This document shows positions 43,777 to 53,606 of a stretch of 64,000 nt of DNA, piece after piece (the stretch's first letter is position 1; each line of letters begins with the position of its first letter). The translations under genes were made by a program, and so were the position numbers. The DNA is taken from positions 42,834 to 106,833 of the forward strand of contig DATIPQ010000095.1 in NCBI GenBank assembly GCA_035471785.1, given 5' to 3'. The notes under the pieces are model-generated. The model was not told where the DNA came from. It searched no databases and saw only the letters and a program-made list of their open reading frames with translations. The DNA comes from Acidobacteriota bacterium. Lineage in GTDB: Bacteria; Acidobacteriota; UBA6911; RPQK01; DATIPO01.

Positions 43777-45785
43777 CCCCGCTCCTTCAAGCGCCGCAGG
43801 GCGATCTTGTGCAAGGGCTGGGCGTTGAGACGCTCCAATTCTCTCAGGGAGGCTTGCAGCAATTCGATGTGCTTTTCGCGTTCGTTGAGCAAGAAGCAGA
43901 GGTCGTCGGCTGCCGGGCCGCGCTCAGCCAACAGGTTGATGACCCGCTCCTGCAGTTGCAGAAAGCCGGGATGGCGGGAAAGAGGAGGGACTTCTGGCTT
44001 TCCGGCCTGACTGCTCAGGTCCTGCACGGCCGCGCCCGTCTCCTCCCCCAGGGGCTCCCTTGATATAACGAGCAGGCGCCTGTAGCAGGGTTGGCGGTTG
44101 TCGCCGCTGTAGCGTGAAGAGTTGAGGATGCGGTTGAGGAGAACGCTGCTGCCGTAATCGTCCAGGGCGAAGTAGTGTTGGGTCAGCGCCTGGCCCTCTT
44201 CCCAATGCGGCAGGTAGCCGTTGGGCAGGTCGATGACCGTCCATCCGGCCTCCTGGAAGCGCTGCAGGACCTGCTGCAAGTCGGGCAGGCCGTAGCGGGC
44301 GTGCTCCTCGAGGAAGCGGCGAGCCGCCATCAGTCCCTCCCGCAGCCGTCCTTCGGCCGCCTCCACTTGGGGAGAGGCGAAAGGTCCGGCCAGCACGATC
44401 CAGCGCCTGGCCAACTGCTGCAGACGGTCGAGGAACGCGGGCCGCTGCCGGGGAGGCACGTGTTCCAGCACGTCCAGGCACACCACCATGTCGAAGCGGG
44501 CATTTTGCAAGAGCGGGTCGTCGTCGCGGAGGTAATCGGGATGATCGCAAAGGCGCCGGTCGCAGGAAATCACCTGGGGCGAGCGGCCTGACTCGGCGGG
44601 AGCCAAGAAATCCGACGATACCGCCAAGTGCCCGTCGGCGTCGCCCATGTATCCTCCCATGTCGAGAAGAGTCCGGGGACCCAGCACCCGGGCTGCCTCG
44701 GCGGCCATGCGGTAGCGTTGATAGAGGTCGAATGGCAGTCCGCGGCGCAGGGGGCCGCTTCGGGCCGCTTGCGACTGCAGAACGATGGGGCCGATCTCCC
44801 ATCGGGTCTGGGGCGGGAAGGATTCCAGAAAGAGATGGTGTCCGCCCGAGGGGAGCAGGAACTCGGGCAGTTGGAAGACCCCTTGCAGCGGTTCCGGCCG
44901 GGGGCGCAGGTCGGCCAGGACCTGGCTGTTCCAGCGGATTCTCATGCGGGCCCAGCCTTGGGCGCGCAGATGGAGTTGGCCCCGCACTCGCAAGGGGACG
45001 CGCAAGGGGTTGAGCAGGTAGATGCGGGCCGGCCACTTCAGGGGCCTCCGCGCCCCTCCCCGGAGGCGAGCCCATCCCGGGCGCAGCACCGCCCGCAGAG
45101 GAGGCCCGCTCTGCACCACATCCGGGGAATCGTCGAAGTAGTCGTGCTGGAAACGGCCGAGAAGGCGGCTCAGGCCCTCTTCTCCGGCCAGGAACTGAAA
45201 GTTGTAATCCTCTTCAGAAAAGCGGAAGCGGTACTCCAGTCCCAGTTCCTCAAGGGCCGCCGTCCAAAAAGAAGCCGGACGCTCAAAGCAGTGGGTTTCT
45301 TCCTGACGGGAAAAGAAGGGAGCGTCGGGAGTGGCACCGATCAAAAGTCCCCGGGGCTGGAGGACCCGGCGGGCTTCACGCAGGGCGGCCAGCGGATCGT
45401 AGAGATGCTCGAGGACGTCGAAGAGGCAAACCGCGTCGGCGCATTGGTCCGGCAGGGGAAGCCGCTCCAGAGTGCAGCGTCCCAGACGGCCGGCGGCGTG
45501 CCCGCGGGTCAGGGCATAGCTGCTGATGTCGAACCCGAAGGCTTGGAAACCGCGTTTGCGGGCTTCCTCTACCAGAAAGCCGTAGGCGCATCCCAAGTCG
45601 AGGAGCAGTCCGCCGGAGGGAATGAGGGAGGCCAGCAAATCGCACCAGGGCTCCCAGTCCGGATGCCTGTGGCCATAGCCTTCCCGGGGATAACCGCTGT
45701 TTTCTCCATGGTAGTAGCCCTTGCCGTAAAGCCGTTCCGTGTGGGCAGCCGCAGGCTGGGCACCGATAAGACGTTTGATGTTCAT
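43773..45785 (-). CDS. Double-domain SAM methyltransferase of glycan operon
   Basis: A 670-residue protein, first gene of the operon. The N-terminal domain has motif I GGLLLDLGCAYGFLVEEA (about 58-75) and ADAVCLFDVLEHLYDPLAALREA. A central beta-rich region (about 240-340) follows. The second methyltransferase domain starts near residue 373 with LLDMGGYMGDADGHLAV and has FDMVVCLDVLEHVPPRQR. The C-terminus is a helical coiled-coil-like tail with NEREKHIELLQASLRELERL. Tail motifs of this kind occur in methyltransferases tied to O-antigen synthesis, where they cap chains or control length. Two complete SAM domains in one chain suggest sequential methylation of glycan residues. Confidence 0.85.
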   Translation of the reverse strand: MNIKRLIGAQPAAAHTERLYGKGYYHGENSGYPREGYGHRHPDWEPWCDLLASLIPSGGLLLDLGCAYGFLVEEARKRGFQAFGFDISSYALTRGHAAGRLGRCTLERLPLPDQCADAVCLFDVLEHLYDPLAALREARRVLQPRGLLIGATPDAPFFSRQEETHCFERPASFWTAALEELGLEYRFRFSEEDYNFQFLAGEEGLSRLLGRFQHDYFDDSPDVVQSGPPLRAVLRPGWARLRGGARRPLKWPARIYLLNPLRVPLRVRGQLHLRAQGWARMRIRWNSQVLADLRPRPEPLQGVFQLPEFLLPSGGHHLFLESFPPQTRWEIGPIVLQSQAARSGPLRRGLPFDLYQRYRMAAEAARVLGPRTLLDMGGYMGDADGHLAVSSDFLAPAESGRSPQVISCDRRLCDHPDYLRDDDPLLQNARFDMVVCLDVLEHVPPRQRPAFLDRLQQLARRWIVLAGPFASPQVEAAEGRLREGLMAARRFLEEHARYGLPDLQQVLQRFQEAGWTVIDLPNGYLPHWEEGQALTQHYFALDDYGSSVLLNRILNSSRYSGDNRQPCYRRLLVISREPLGEETGAAVQDLSSQAGKPEVPPLSRHPGFLQLQERVINLLAERGPAADDLCFLLNEREKHIELLQASLRELERLNAQPLHKIALRRLKERG

Positions 45786-46184
45786 GCTTGCGGTCCCGAG
45801 GCGACTTGCACGAGCCTCTCAGAGACGGTAGCATGAATGCCCTGTGGCGGGCATCTGCTGATATTCGGTCGCTGGGGCGCGAATCCGCGCCGCTTCCGAG
45901 AAATATCGGCAAAGAGTTTGTCATTTGGCAGGCGATGGTCTAAGATGTCCGCTGGCTCGGAATTTCTGTCCGCGCCGCCGGGAGGATGCAGGGAAAAATT
46001 CTTGCGACTTTCCCGCGGGGCGGGCATCCTTCTAGAGCGTTGTTTAGCCGGGATCAGGCCCGTGACTGTGTTCAGGGTGGACCGGCCGCCATCTTAGAGG
46101 GCGCTTTTTGAAAGCAGGCGCCCTAGAGATATGTCATTGTTGTATTGGGTCATCTAGAAGCCAAACTTAAGGAGGATGCTTTCA
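45786..46184. other. Divergent intergenic region with long leader of the 46-kb secreted protein gene
   Basis: About 400 bp without genes. A good promoter lies at 45918-45946, leaving a leader of about 230 nt. Within it AGGGCGC (46098-46104) and GCGCCCT (46118-46124) form a hairpin with an inner GCTTT/AAAGC stem. I did not recognise a known riboswitch. Confidence 0.6.
45918..45946 (+). promoter_or_regulatory. Putative sigma-70 promoter
   Basis: TTGTCA (five of six -35 matches), 17 bp spacer, TAAGAT (four of six). It would drive the secreted protein gene at 46185. Confidence 0.55.
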
Positions 46185-48086
46185 ATGAACCGACTCAAGA
46201 TACTTTCCATTGCAGCCGTTTTGCTGCTTTTGAGCGCGCCGATGGCGTTGGCTCAGGACGGCTATGGCGACTTCCCGCAGGAGGTGCAGAGCACCAACAG
46301 TCCGGCGGGAACCGTTGTCGAGCCAGGATCGCAGCTTCTTTTCCTGCTTGACACGGGAATTCGTCCGAGTGAAATCAATCCCGATTTCGTCCCGACCCTC
46401 ACGGTCACCGAGAACTTCGGCCTGGAGGCGCCCCTGTGGACGAACTTCATCGCCATCACCAACACCAACCCGACCGACGCGGTTACCCTTCACTTCCGCT
46501 ACTTCGATGAGAGTTGCGACGACGTGGTCGACTTCCTGGTCTTGTTGACCTGCAACGACACCATGTTGATCAACCCCTTCGACTACACGATTCCGGGAAC
46601 CGAGGTCAACGTTTCGGACTTCTTCTTCGGGACTCCGCCCCAGGACCCCACTCCTCTGTCGACTGCCCGCTTCGGCGAAGGCCGCTTTCTGCTCTTCGTG
46701 ACGGCCTCGGGAGATGCCGGCAACGACTCGGGTGACGGCAACGACACCAGTCCTGCGGGTGACCGCGGCGACTTCGATGATCCTGAGGATCTGGACGAGT
46801 TCGCCGATTGGCTCTATCCCTTCGAGTTGACGCCGGACGATTTGGAGGATGACTGCGTCGGCGTTGATCCCGACAAAATCGGCGTCCGCGCGGGCGTCAA
46901 CGACGACAACCTGAACATCTTCAACGCCAGCGCCATCTCCTTCAACTACTTGAACGGCTTCCACACCATCGGTGCTGCGCGTCCCGGAGGCCAGGCTTCC
47001 TTTGCGGTTACCGCCTGGACCCGCCCCGCCATCAATGCCGGTCAGGTCCTGGATTGCGACGATGCCGACCTCTTCGAGGCGGGGCAATGCACGGCGAGCT
47101 ACAACAACGCCACCCCGCAAGACGTGGACGGCGACGGCGATTTCGACGCCTTCGATGCCGACGCGGTCAACGACGGAGGCATGGATGTCGACGGACCCTT
47201 GGCGCCCAAGGGCGTAATCCTGTCGGGCACAGAACACATCTGGCTGACGCTCCTGCGTAGCGATGAGCTCTTCCTGCCCACCAACAGTTACTACCTGCGG
47301 CAGGACGCCCATGGCGGCAACTCCATCGAAACGAACTGCGAAGGCGCCACCAGCAACCAGCCTCGTTGCGACTCCAGCAATCCCTGGGCTCCCCAGCCTG
47401 TGGTCGGCGGATCGCTGGGCTGGACGCTGTTCCCCGATGCGGTTTCGCCCGCGGATCAGTTCTTGTCCTTCGGTTCATTCAAGGACGACTACAACGGATC
47501 GCTCAACCTCAACCGTAGCGCCTTTGCGGTCTTCAGCGACAACGCCTACCGTATGGACGCCGCTGCGACCTACTACAACCTGGTGATCTTCAACAACAGC
47601 GAAGATCCGCTTCGGATTGAAGAGGAAATCGAGCAGATTTCGCCGCCCCCGCCCATCGACCCGGTGGTCATCAGGGTGGCCGTGAAGTGTCTGAATGCTT
47701 TCCGCTTCGACGTCTTCGGGATTCCCGGCGGGGAGTTGGTCCCTGGTGGAGGTTCCCCCGACTTCGTGTTCACCGAGAACTTCGCCACCTTCAGCCTGGA
47801 TGACTTGTTCACTCTGGACGGTCGCGGCTTGGCCGCCAACTTCCTGGCTGACCCGGTTGTGGAGAACGACGAGTTGGGACCCGGTTGGGTCCGTTTCGAC
47901 CGCATCCTGACGCGTGACTTCTGGTACGACGCTACCGGCGGTTCCATCCAGGGATTCGCCGTCAACTACGACGGTGAGCGCGGATCCTATGTCACCATCG
48001 CTCAGAGCATCGTGTTCCTGGATTCGTTTGGTTTGTCCTACTGGCTGCCGTTGTCGGCTAGCGGGCCGCTTCCGCCATCCAACTAA
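46185..48086 (+). CDS. Secreted acidic protein, function unknown
   Basis: A 633-residue exported protein. AAGGAGG lies about 10 bp before the ATG at 46185, which is preferred over an ATG at 46176 that would be too close. Signal peptide: MNRLKILSIAAVLLLLSAPMALA. The mature protein is very rich in Asp and Asn, has several Cys in pairs (SCDD ... LLTCND), and a calcium-loop-like repeat DVDGDGDFDAFDADAVNDGG near residues 310-330. Strand-rich segments such as PLWTNFIAITNTNPTDAVTLHFRY recall the shared secreted module of this window, but similarity is weak. Strong ribosome site, own promoter and terminator suggest high expression. I do not recognise a characterised family. Confidence 0.75.
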   Translation: MNRLKILSIAAVLLLLSAPMALAQDGYGDFPQEVQSTNSPAGTVVEPGSQLLFLLDTGIRPSEINPDFVPTLTVTENFGLEAPLWTNFIAITNTNPTDAVTLHFRYFDESCDDVVDFLVLLTCNDTMLINPFDYTIPGTEVNVSDFFFGTPPQDPTPLSTARFGEGRFLLFVTASGDAGNDSGDGNDTSPAGDRGDFDDPEDLDEFADWLYPFELTPDDLEDDCVGVDPDKIGVRAGVNDDNLNIFNASAISFNYLNGFHTIGAARPGGQASFAVTAWTRPAINAGQVLDCDDADLFEAGQCTASYNNATPQDVDGDGDFDAFDADAVNDGGMDVDGPLAPKGVILSGTEHIWLTLLRSDELFLPTNSYYLRQDAHGGNSIETNCEGATSNQPRCDSSNPWAPQPVVGGSLGWTLFPDAVSPADQFLSFGSFKDDYNGSLNLNRSAFAVFSDNAYRMDAAATYYNLVIFNNSEDPLRIEEEIEQISPPPPIDPVVIRVAVKCLNAFRFDVFGIPGGELVPGGGSPDFVFTENFATFSLDDLFTLDGRGLAANFLADPVVENDELGPGWVRFDRILTRDFWYDATGGSIQGFAVNYDGERGSYVTIAQSIVFLDSFGLSYWLPLSASGPLPPSN

Positions 48087-48160
48087 GTCGCCTCTGGGAG
48101 TCGCCCCATTTATCGCGGGCGGCTCCCGCAGGTTCTTAGTCTAAAACTGAAAACCACTTC

Positions 48161-48196
48161 AAAGGAGGAAAGCTGTCGACAGCTTTCCTCCTTTTT
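48161..48196 (+). terminator. Rho-independent terminator with 17-bp perfect stem
   Basis: AAAGGAGGAAAGCTGTC and its exact reverse complement form a 34-nt palindrome centred on GTCGAC, ending in five T. It follows the secreted acidic protein gene. Confidence 0.9.
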
Positions 48197-48213
48197 GTGG
48201 TCACAGGACCGAC

Positions 48214-49689
48214 TTGTCTAAAAGCGTACTGAAGACGATCTCCGCCTGGGCGGGCTGCCTCGCCCTTCTTTGCTCGGCCTCGGCCCAAGACGGCTCTGCG
48301 GAATTGCGGATCAATGAGCGGCCGGCTTCCGTCTACCGGAGCGCCGGCGACAACAACCATGCGATGCAGGTTGTCGGCGATTCCATCGAAGTGCTGTGGA
48401 TCGGTCGCGACCGTCAGCCCTTTCCCTTCTTCGGCGAGGCTGATCTCCTCACCGGCAAGGTCAAGCGGGTTGTCAAGCTCACCGAAACCAAGGGCAGGAG
48501 CAAGGGGCAGCGAATGAATCCTTCCCTGGGCCGCTACCGGGGACGGACCTGGGCCGCCTGGATGGAAAAGATCCGCAAGCAGCGGCGCAGCCATTTTCTT
48601 CTCAACCTCCTGCCGGTCGAATCGCTGGGCCAAGCTGCCGGTTTGCAGCAGGAAGATGCCGTCAACGGCAGCGAGTCCGGAGCGGACGCTGAGGCGGCGG
48701 CCGATGGAGAGGCGAGCGATCAGCGGCAAATCTTTGACCTGGGAGGCTTCCCTTCCTCGGTAAGTTTTCACGAAACCGCCCACGGTTTTTTTGCGCTCAC
48801 CTACAGCCAGGATCAAGCAGACAAGTTTAGATTGCGTCTCTTGAGGCTGGGCCCGGACGAAAAGTGGGAGCAGGTCGAGCAGGCTTCCGCGTTGCAGGGG
48901 CTGAGACCGGTATTGGTGGAAGAAGGGGAGCTTCTCTGGCTCTACTACCTTCAGACCGCGGACTTGATTAGCCGCTCATTCAGCCGAGACGGCATCCATT
49001 GGTCTCCGCCTGAAACCATAGGGGAGGGGGTGGCTGTCTCGGTTGACGCGGTTGTGCTCAGCGAGGGCACGGCAGTGGCATGGAGCCTCTCGACCGGCGA
49101 CGAGACCAGGGTCGATCTGGCCCGCTGCACTCCGCAGGGCTGCTCTGAGCCTCGTACCATCTTTGCGGCCGAAGGCCGCATGGGGTATATCGCTCTCGCC
49201 TCCGAGCCCGCATCAGGCAAGCTGTTGCTCCTTTGCAGCTACTGGGACCCGAAGAATCAGAGTCAAGTCATCGAAGCCTCGGCCGAGGCCCAAGGGTTTG
49301 AGAAAAGGCGCCTGACGCCGGAGGGAAAAGATATTTCCGCTTCCAGTGATCTTTTGGTATATCATGGGCGGGATGCGGCGTTTGCGATCTGGCATCAGTC
49401 GCTGGGCAAAGGCAGCCAGCAGACGGCCGGGAAGGTCGGACTGGCTCTATATGATTATGAAGAAAGCAGGTGGATGATGCCGCCCCTGACGATCGGGCCG
49501 GATGACGCAACTCTGGGCGTCGCCGATTCACCACGTCTGGCCTTTCACGGCGATTCCGTCTGGTTGTCTTTCATCGCCTGCGACTCACGGACGGGACTGT
49601 TCGGCGTCAAGACGCCGGCGTTCACCGGAGAACTTTTCTTGAAACGCTTGGATCTCGAATCAGAGGAGCAAGAGGGGCAAAGCAGGTAA
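48214..49689 (+). CDS. Secreted sialidase-fold-like protein
   Basis: About 491 residues; starts with TTG, preceded by AGGA. Signal peptide KTISAWAGCLALLCSASA. Beta-propeller hints: AGDNNHAMQVVGDSIEVLWIGRDRQ, GRTWAAWMEK, and one Asp-box-like SFSRDGIHWSPPE, as in sialidases and related proteins. A low-complexity acidic stretch (GADAEAAADGEASD) lies near residues 155-170. Catalytic Arg triads of true sialidases are not evident, so an enzymatic role is not supported. It lies only 18 bp after a terminator, so an independent or read-through transcript is needed. Confidence 0.65.
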   Translation: MSKSVLKTISAWAGCLALLCSASAQDGSAELRINERPASVYRSAGDNNHAMQVVGDSIEVLWIGRDRQPFPFFGEADLLTGKVKRVVKLTETKGRSKGQRMNPSLGRYRGRTWAAWMEKIRKQRRSHFLLNLLPVESLGQAAGLQQEDAVNGSESGADAEAAADGEASDQRQIFDLGGFPSSVSFHETAHGFFALTYSQDQADKFRLRLLRLGPDEKWEQVEQASALQGLRPVLVEEGELLWLYYLQTADLISRSFSRDGIHWSPPETIGEGVAVSVDAVVLSEGTAVAWSLSTGDETRVDLARCTPQGCSEPRTIFAAEGRMGYIALASEPASGKLLLLCSYWDPKNQSQVIEASAEAQGFEKRRLTPEGKDISASSDLLVYHGRDAAFAIWHQSLGKGSQQTAGKVGLALYDYEESRWMMPPLTIGPDDATLGVADSPRLAFHGDSVWLSFIACDSRTGLFGVKTPAFTGELFLKRLDLESEEQEGQSR

Positions 49690-49781
49690 GGGGAAACAAG
49701 GCCTGCTTGCGCGGAGAGCCACCCGGGCTTCCGCTCCACGAATTTCCAACCTTAGGTCGGGACGCACCATTTGGAGGTAAG

Positions 49782-52700
49782 ATGTTGATTCGAGGTATCT
49801 TTGCAGCAGGTTCCAAAGGGCTTCTGCTCGCCTTGACTTTCGGTCTGCTCGCTGTTCCGGCTCTGTTGGCGCAGGACCCGCCGCCGGCCCCATTCGATGT
49901 TGTTCTTTCGGCCACCGATTTTTCGGGGGCGGCCGGCACCCAGGACGATCCCTTCAGCGGCAACCGTTCCATTCAATTGATGACTGAGGTGATAAACGAC
50001 CCTAATCCGAGCGGCTACCAGTTCACCGATTGGTCGGTCCGCATCGTAAGCGGTTTCTTCTGCCTCCCGTGTACTGCCACAACCTGCCGCTTTACTGGAG
50101 CCGAAGGACCCGACCCTATCTTTCAGCACTCGCGGGTCCGCTCCGATTCCATGATCATCGAGTTCTCCGTTTCGGTCTTCTCGCCAGGCTTTCAGCTTGA
50201 GACAGACAGCCTTCAGGTTCATCTGAGGGGCGAACCGGGGGCCTGCGACGGCGGTTCCGGAGGAGAGGAACCCGACTCGCGTCCTTTTAACGTCAATATT
50301 ACAACGAGCTCCAACAGCGCCCCTCTGGGATCGACCATCAACCTGGTCGGCTCGGCCCGTGACGCCACCGACAACCAGTTGACCTTCCAGTTTTATGATT
50401 CCACCATCCAAGGAGTGCGGGGAACCCTTATCGGCGAGCGGGTCGCCTCTAACTGCACGAGTAGTGCGGGCTGCTCCGCCACTCTGCCTTTCAACGTCGG
50501 ATTCATACCCCGCTTCCGTTACTTCACCGTCGTCGTCTCGGATGGAACCAATTCGCGGCAGTCGGCTCAGCGAACCGTCAACGTGGTTTCCGAGAACACG
50601 GGTCCAGGCGGAGAGGAAGATGAGGATGAAGTGTGCGACTTTGGAGGCGGCATCCAAATCAACGCCAACGCCGGACCTCCCTCACTGACAGTTGTGGGTC
50701 CTTCCAGCGTGACGCTGGAAGGGAGCGCCCGAACCTCGGAAGGAAGCAATATTCCTGGAGTCTTCCGGTGGACCGTCGTAGATGACGACGGCCTGGGCAG
50801 CCAAGTCTCGCTGGTCAGCCCCACTTCCCGCACGACGGTCTTAAACGTTCCCGATGTCAGCGTCGACAGGACGGTTCTTCTCAACTTTCAGGCAAGCTTC
50901 AACAACCGCAGTTGCGACGACGACATCGAAGTCGAGATTTTGGCCGAAGCCCCGCCTGAAGCGGACCTTGAATTGGCCTCTTTGAACAGTTCCGCCGCCA
51001 ATGTCCCCGTCGGAGCCAGCGTCTCTTTTGAGGCCTTGGCGCGGAACAACGGGCCGGCGGCGGCCAGCGACGTCAGGATTATCTTCAATATTCCGGCCAA
51101 TTCCTTCGAGTCCGCTTCCAGCGGCTGCGCACTGGCAAGCGGCAGCCTCACCGACGTTGTCTGTGAGGTGGGAGTTCTGGCGGACGAAGCCACAGCCCTG
51201 CGCACGGTCACGCTAGAGGCCGGTTCGGTCGGTCCATTCTCCGTCAACGCCAGCGTCTTCGGCTCGGACAGCGACAGCGTGCCCAACAATTCGCAGTCCG
51301 AGACGATACAGGTGAGCGAAATCATCACGGATCTCAGCCTGTCCAAAGTGGCTGATGCCGATGCAGTCTCGCTCGACGGCCAAGTCACCTACAGCATCAC
51401 GGTTACCAACCAGGGGCCGGAAGACGCCACGGGAGTCACCGTAACCGACGACCTTCCCGCTCAATTGACGGCCCTGAGCGCCTCCGCCACTGAGGGAGGC
51501 ACCTGCAGCATCGGGGCCGGTTCGCTCGTGACTTGCCAAATCGGAGACCTGGCGCAGGGCGCCTCGGTGCTGGTGACCATCGTCGCCAGAGCTGACGCAG
51601 TGGGTGCGCAAGTGGTCAACACGGCCTCGGTGACAGCCGATCAGGGGGACAGCAATTCGGCGAACAACAACGGTCAGGCCGTGATCTCCATCAGCGACGC
51701 CGAGGCTGATCTGGAGATCAGCATCGTCTCGGTGACCCCTAATCCTGTGGGACAGGAGCGAAACCTGCAAGCCCTTGTGACGGTTGCCAATGCGGGTCCC
51801 GACGACGTGTCCGGGGTGCAGGTCACAAGCGTGATCCCGGAGGGGCTGAGCTTCCTGGAAGCGGACGCCGGCGGGGGTTGCCAGAACAACGCCGGCACGG
51901 TTTCCTGTTCGCTGGGGAGCCTCGACAGCGGCTCCGACAGCCAGCTCACCCTCACGCTGCAAGCACTGGGCGAGGGGGCGGTACCCCTCTCGGCCGAAGT
52001 CACCTTCGGAGGTGTCGATCCCGATGAAAGCAACAACACGGCTGAGGTTGAGATCCGCATCCTGGGACCCAACTTCCTGGCTCTGCCACACACAATAGGC
52101 AGCGACAGCTTTATTGGTCTGGGGATCGTCAACCGCATCGGAGGCGAGAATTCGCTCAGCATCGAAGGGCGCGACGCCGACGGCAACATCGTCAATCAAA
52201 CCGACCGCGAAGAGGAGATCGCAGCTCTGGGACAGGACGCGTTCCTGACCCGTGACGTGCCTCCTTCCGATACCCTGATCATTCGGGGCAACGAAGGCCC
52301 CTTCCAGGCCTTCTTCATGATCGGCGACAACAGCGTCCGGCGGCTGGACGGCGTGGGAAGCGAACCCCAGGACGGTACCGACTTGTTCCTGCCCAGGGTG
52401 CGCCAAAGCGGAGAAGACTTCACCACCATCTATCTTTTCAATCCTGACTTGGAAGCAGTTTCCGCAGTAACTCTGGATCTTTTCGATCTCGAGGGCGGCC
52501 AGGTTGGGAGCGCCGCCTTCGACCTGCAGCCTCAAGGATCCATCTTGGCCACGGCCGAGGAGCTTTTCGGAGTTTCTGATCTTGAAGACGGATATGTGCA
52601 CATAGACGCCTCTCTGCCGATCAGGGGCTTTGAACTGCTTAAGGTGGACGACAACTTCGCAACCATGATGGCTCAGTCTGCCGTCAGCACCCCCAGCCTG

Positions 52701-53393
52701 GTCTCGCCTCACTTCTTGATCGGGCCGGACGGAGCCGGAACCCGTCTGCGCCTCGTCAATGCCGATGACGACGTCTTCGTCCGAGTCCATGTCGATGCAT
52801 TCGACGGCGGCGGACAAAAGATGGGAGGGGGAACCTTCGACCTGTCTCCGTCATCGGTGGGCGTGCATGAACTAGCCGACATCATGGGAATCGACACCAG
52901 TGAATTGGACCGGTTCACGCTGCTGCAGGGGCATCTCGAGTTCGAGCTTGAAGGGAGCGTTGTCGGCCCCTTTACGGATGAAGCCAAAGTCGTGCCCATC
53001 ATCAGCTTCGACGGCATCGGTAAGGAGACGCTGTCCAGTCTCCCCATTCCGATCGAAGGACAGACCGAAACCCTCTTCCTCCATGTCGCTCAATCAGACG
53101 ACCTCAATCTGTTCACAGGTCTGGCCATGTTCAACAACAGCGGGGAGCCGGCTCAGGTGATAGTCGAGGCTTTCGACAGAAGCGGGGAAAGGACGGGGAT
53201 GAAGGAACACCTGATGGATTCCGGCTCGCGCATCATCGGACTGCTCGACAACAGCACCTTTTTCGGCAACTTCGAGCAGATCGGAGGCTACTTGCGGATC
53301 ACCTCCACTCAGCCCATCATCGCGTTTGCCCTCTTCGGCGCACGCGATGGAGTGTTTCTTTCCGCTATCGGAGGCCAGCGGCCTCTTCAGTAG
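49782..53393 (+). CDS. Giant secreted DUF11-repeat protein A
   Basis: A 1203-residue exported protein. GGAGGT precedes the ATG at 49782; the ORF extends further upstream without support. After the signal peptide (GLLLALTFGLLAVPALLAQ) comes an N-terminal region shared with the paralogue at 54995-58585 (DDPFSGNRSIQLMTEVINDP and CLPC ... GAEGPDPIFQH). The middle holds Ig-like DUF11 repeats, for example SLDGQVTYSITVTNQGPEDA and NVPVGASVSFEALARNNGPAA. The last about 400 residues form the shared module: FFMIGDNSVRRLDGVGS, FLHVAQSDDLNLFTGLAMF and QIGGYLRITSTQPIIAFALFG. Probably a cell-surface or matrix protein. It is followed by the putative inactive zincin gene. Confidence 0.82.
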   Translation: MLIRGIFAAGSKGLLLALTFGLLAVPALLAQDPPPAPFDVVLSATDFSGAAGTQDDPFSGNRSIQLMTEVINDPNPSGYQFTDWSVRIVSGFFCLPCTATTCRFTGAEGPDPIFQHSRVRSDSMIIEFSVSVFSPGFQLETDSLQVHLRGEPGACDGGSGGEEPDSRPFNVNITTSSNSAPLGSTINLVGSARDATDNQLTFQFYDSTIQGVRGTLIGERVASNCTSSAGCSATLPFNVGFIPRFRYFTVVVSDGTNSRQSAQRTVNVVSENTGPGGEEDEDEVCDFGGGIQINANAGPPSLTVVGPSSVTLEGSARTSEGSNIPGVFRWTVVDDDGLGSQVSLVSPTSRTTVLNVPDVSVDRTVLLNFQASFNNRSCDDDIEVEILAEAPPEADLELASLNSSAANVPVGASVSFEALARNNGPAAASDVRIIFNIPANSFESASSGCALASGSLTDVVCEVGVLADEATALRTVTLEAGSVGPFSVNASVFGSDSDSVPNNSQSETIQVSEIITDLSLSKVADADAVSLDGQVTYSITVTNQGPEDATGVTVTDDLPAQLTALSASATEGGTCSIGAGSLVTCQIGDLAQGASVLVTIVARADAVGAQVVNTASVTADQGDSNSANNNGQAVISISDAEADLEISIVSVTPNPVGQERNLQALVTVANAGPDDVSGVQVTSVIPEGLSFLEADAGGGCQNNAGTVSCSLGSLDSGSDSQLTLTLQALGEGAVPLSAEVTFGGVDPDESNNTAEVEIRILGPNFLALPHTIGSDSFIGLGIVNRIGGENSLSIEGRDADGNIVNQTDREEEIAALGQDAFLTRDVPPSDTLIIRGNEGPFQAFFMIGDNSVRRLDGVGSEPQDGTDLFLPRVRQSGEDFTTIYLFNPDLEAVSAVTLDLFDLEGGQVGSAAFDLQPQGSILATAEELFGVSDLEDGYVHIDASLPIRGFELLKVDDNFATMMAQSAVSTPSLVSPHFLIGPDGAGTRLRLVNADDDVFVRVHVDAFDGGGQKMGGGTFDLSPSSVGVHELADIMGIDTSELDRFTLLQGHLEFELEGSVVGPFTDEAKVVPIISFDGIGKETLSSLPIPIEGQTETLFLHVAQSDDLNLFTGLAMFNNSGEPAQVIVEAFDRSGERTGMKEHLMDSGSRIIGLLDNSTFFGNFEQIGGYLRITSTQPIIAFALFGARDGVFLSAIGGQRPLQ

Positions 53394-53410
53394 CCAGCCT
53401 CGTCAAGAGT

Positions 53411-53443
53411 CGGCCTGCGTCCGCCATCTCGGGACGCAGGCCG
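53411..53443 (+). terminator. Strong hairpin after DUF11 protein A gene
   Basis: CGGCCTGCGTCC and GGACGCAGGCCG give a 12-bp perfect stem with a 9-nt loop, 17 bp after the stop codon. There is no T-run, so it may attenuate or stabilise mRNA rather than fully terminate. Confidence 0.5.
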
Positions 53444-53606
53444 GCCTCAACCCCTGGAAACGCCGGTTCCTCAGGCTCGGGACCGCAGCTTTCCAAATGC
53501 AACTTTTGCATCACCGCGGCATCCAATGGGAAAGTCCGCTGGGCTCTCTCTTGCGCCATCAAGCCGAGGTACTTTCCAGCTTCCCAGAGACTTTAAGGAG
53601 CAATAG

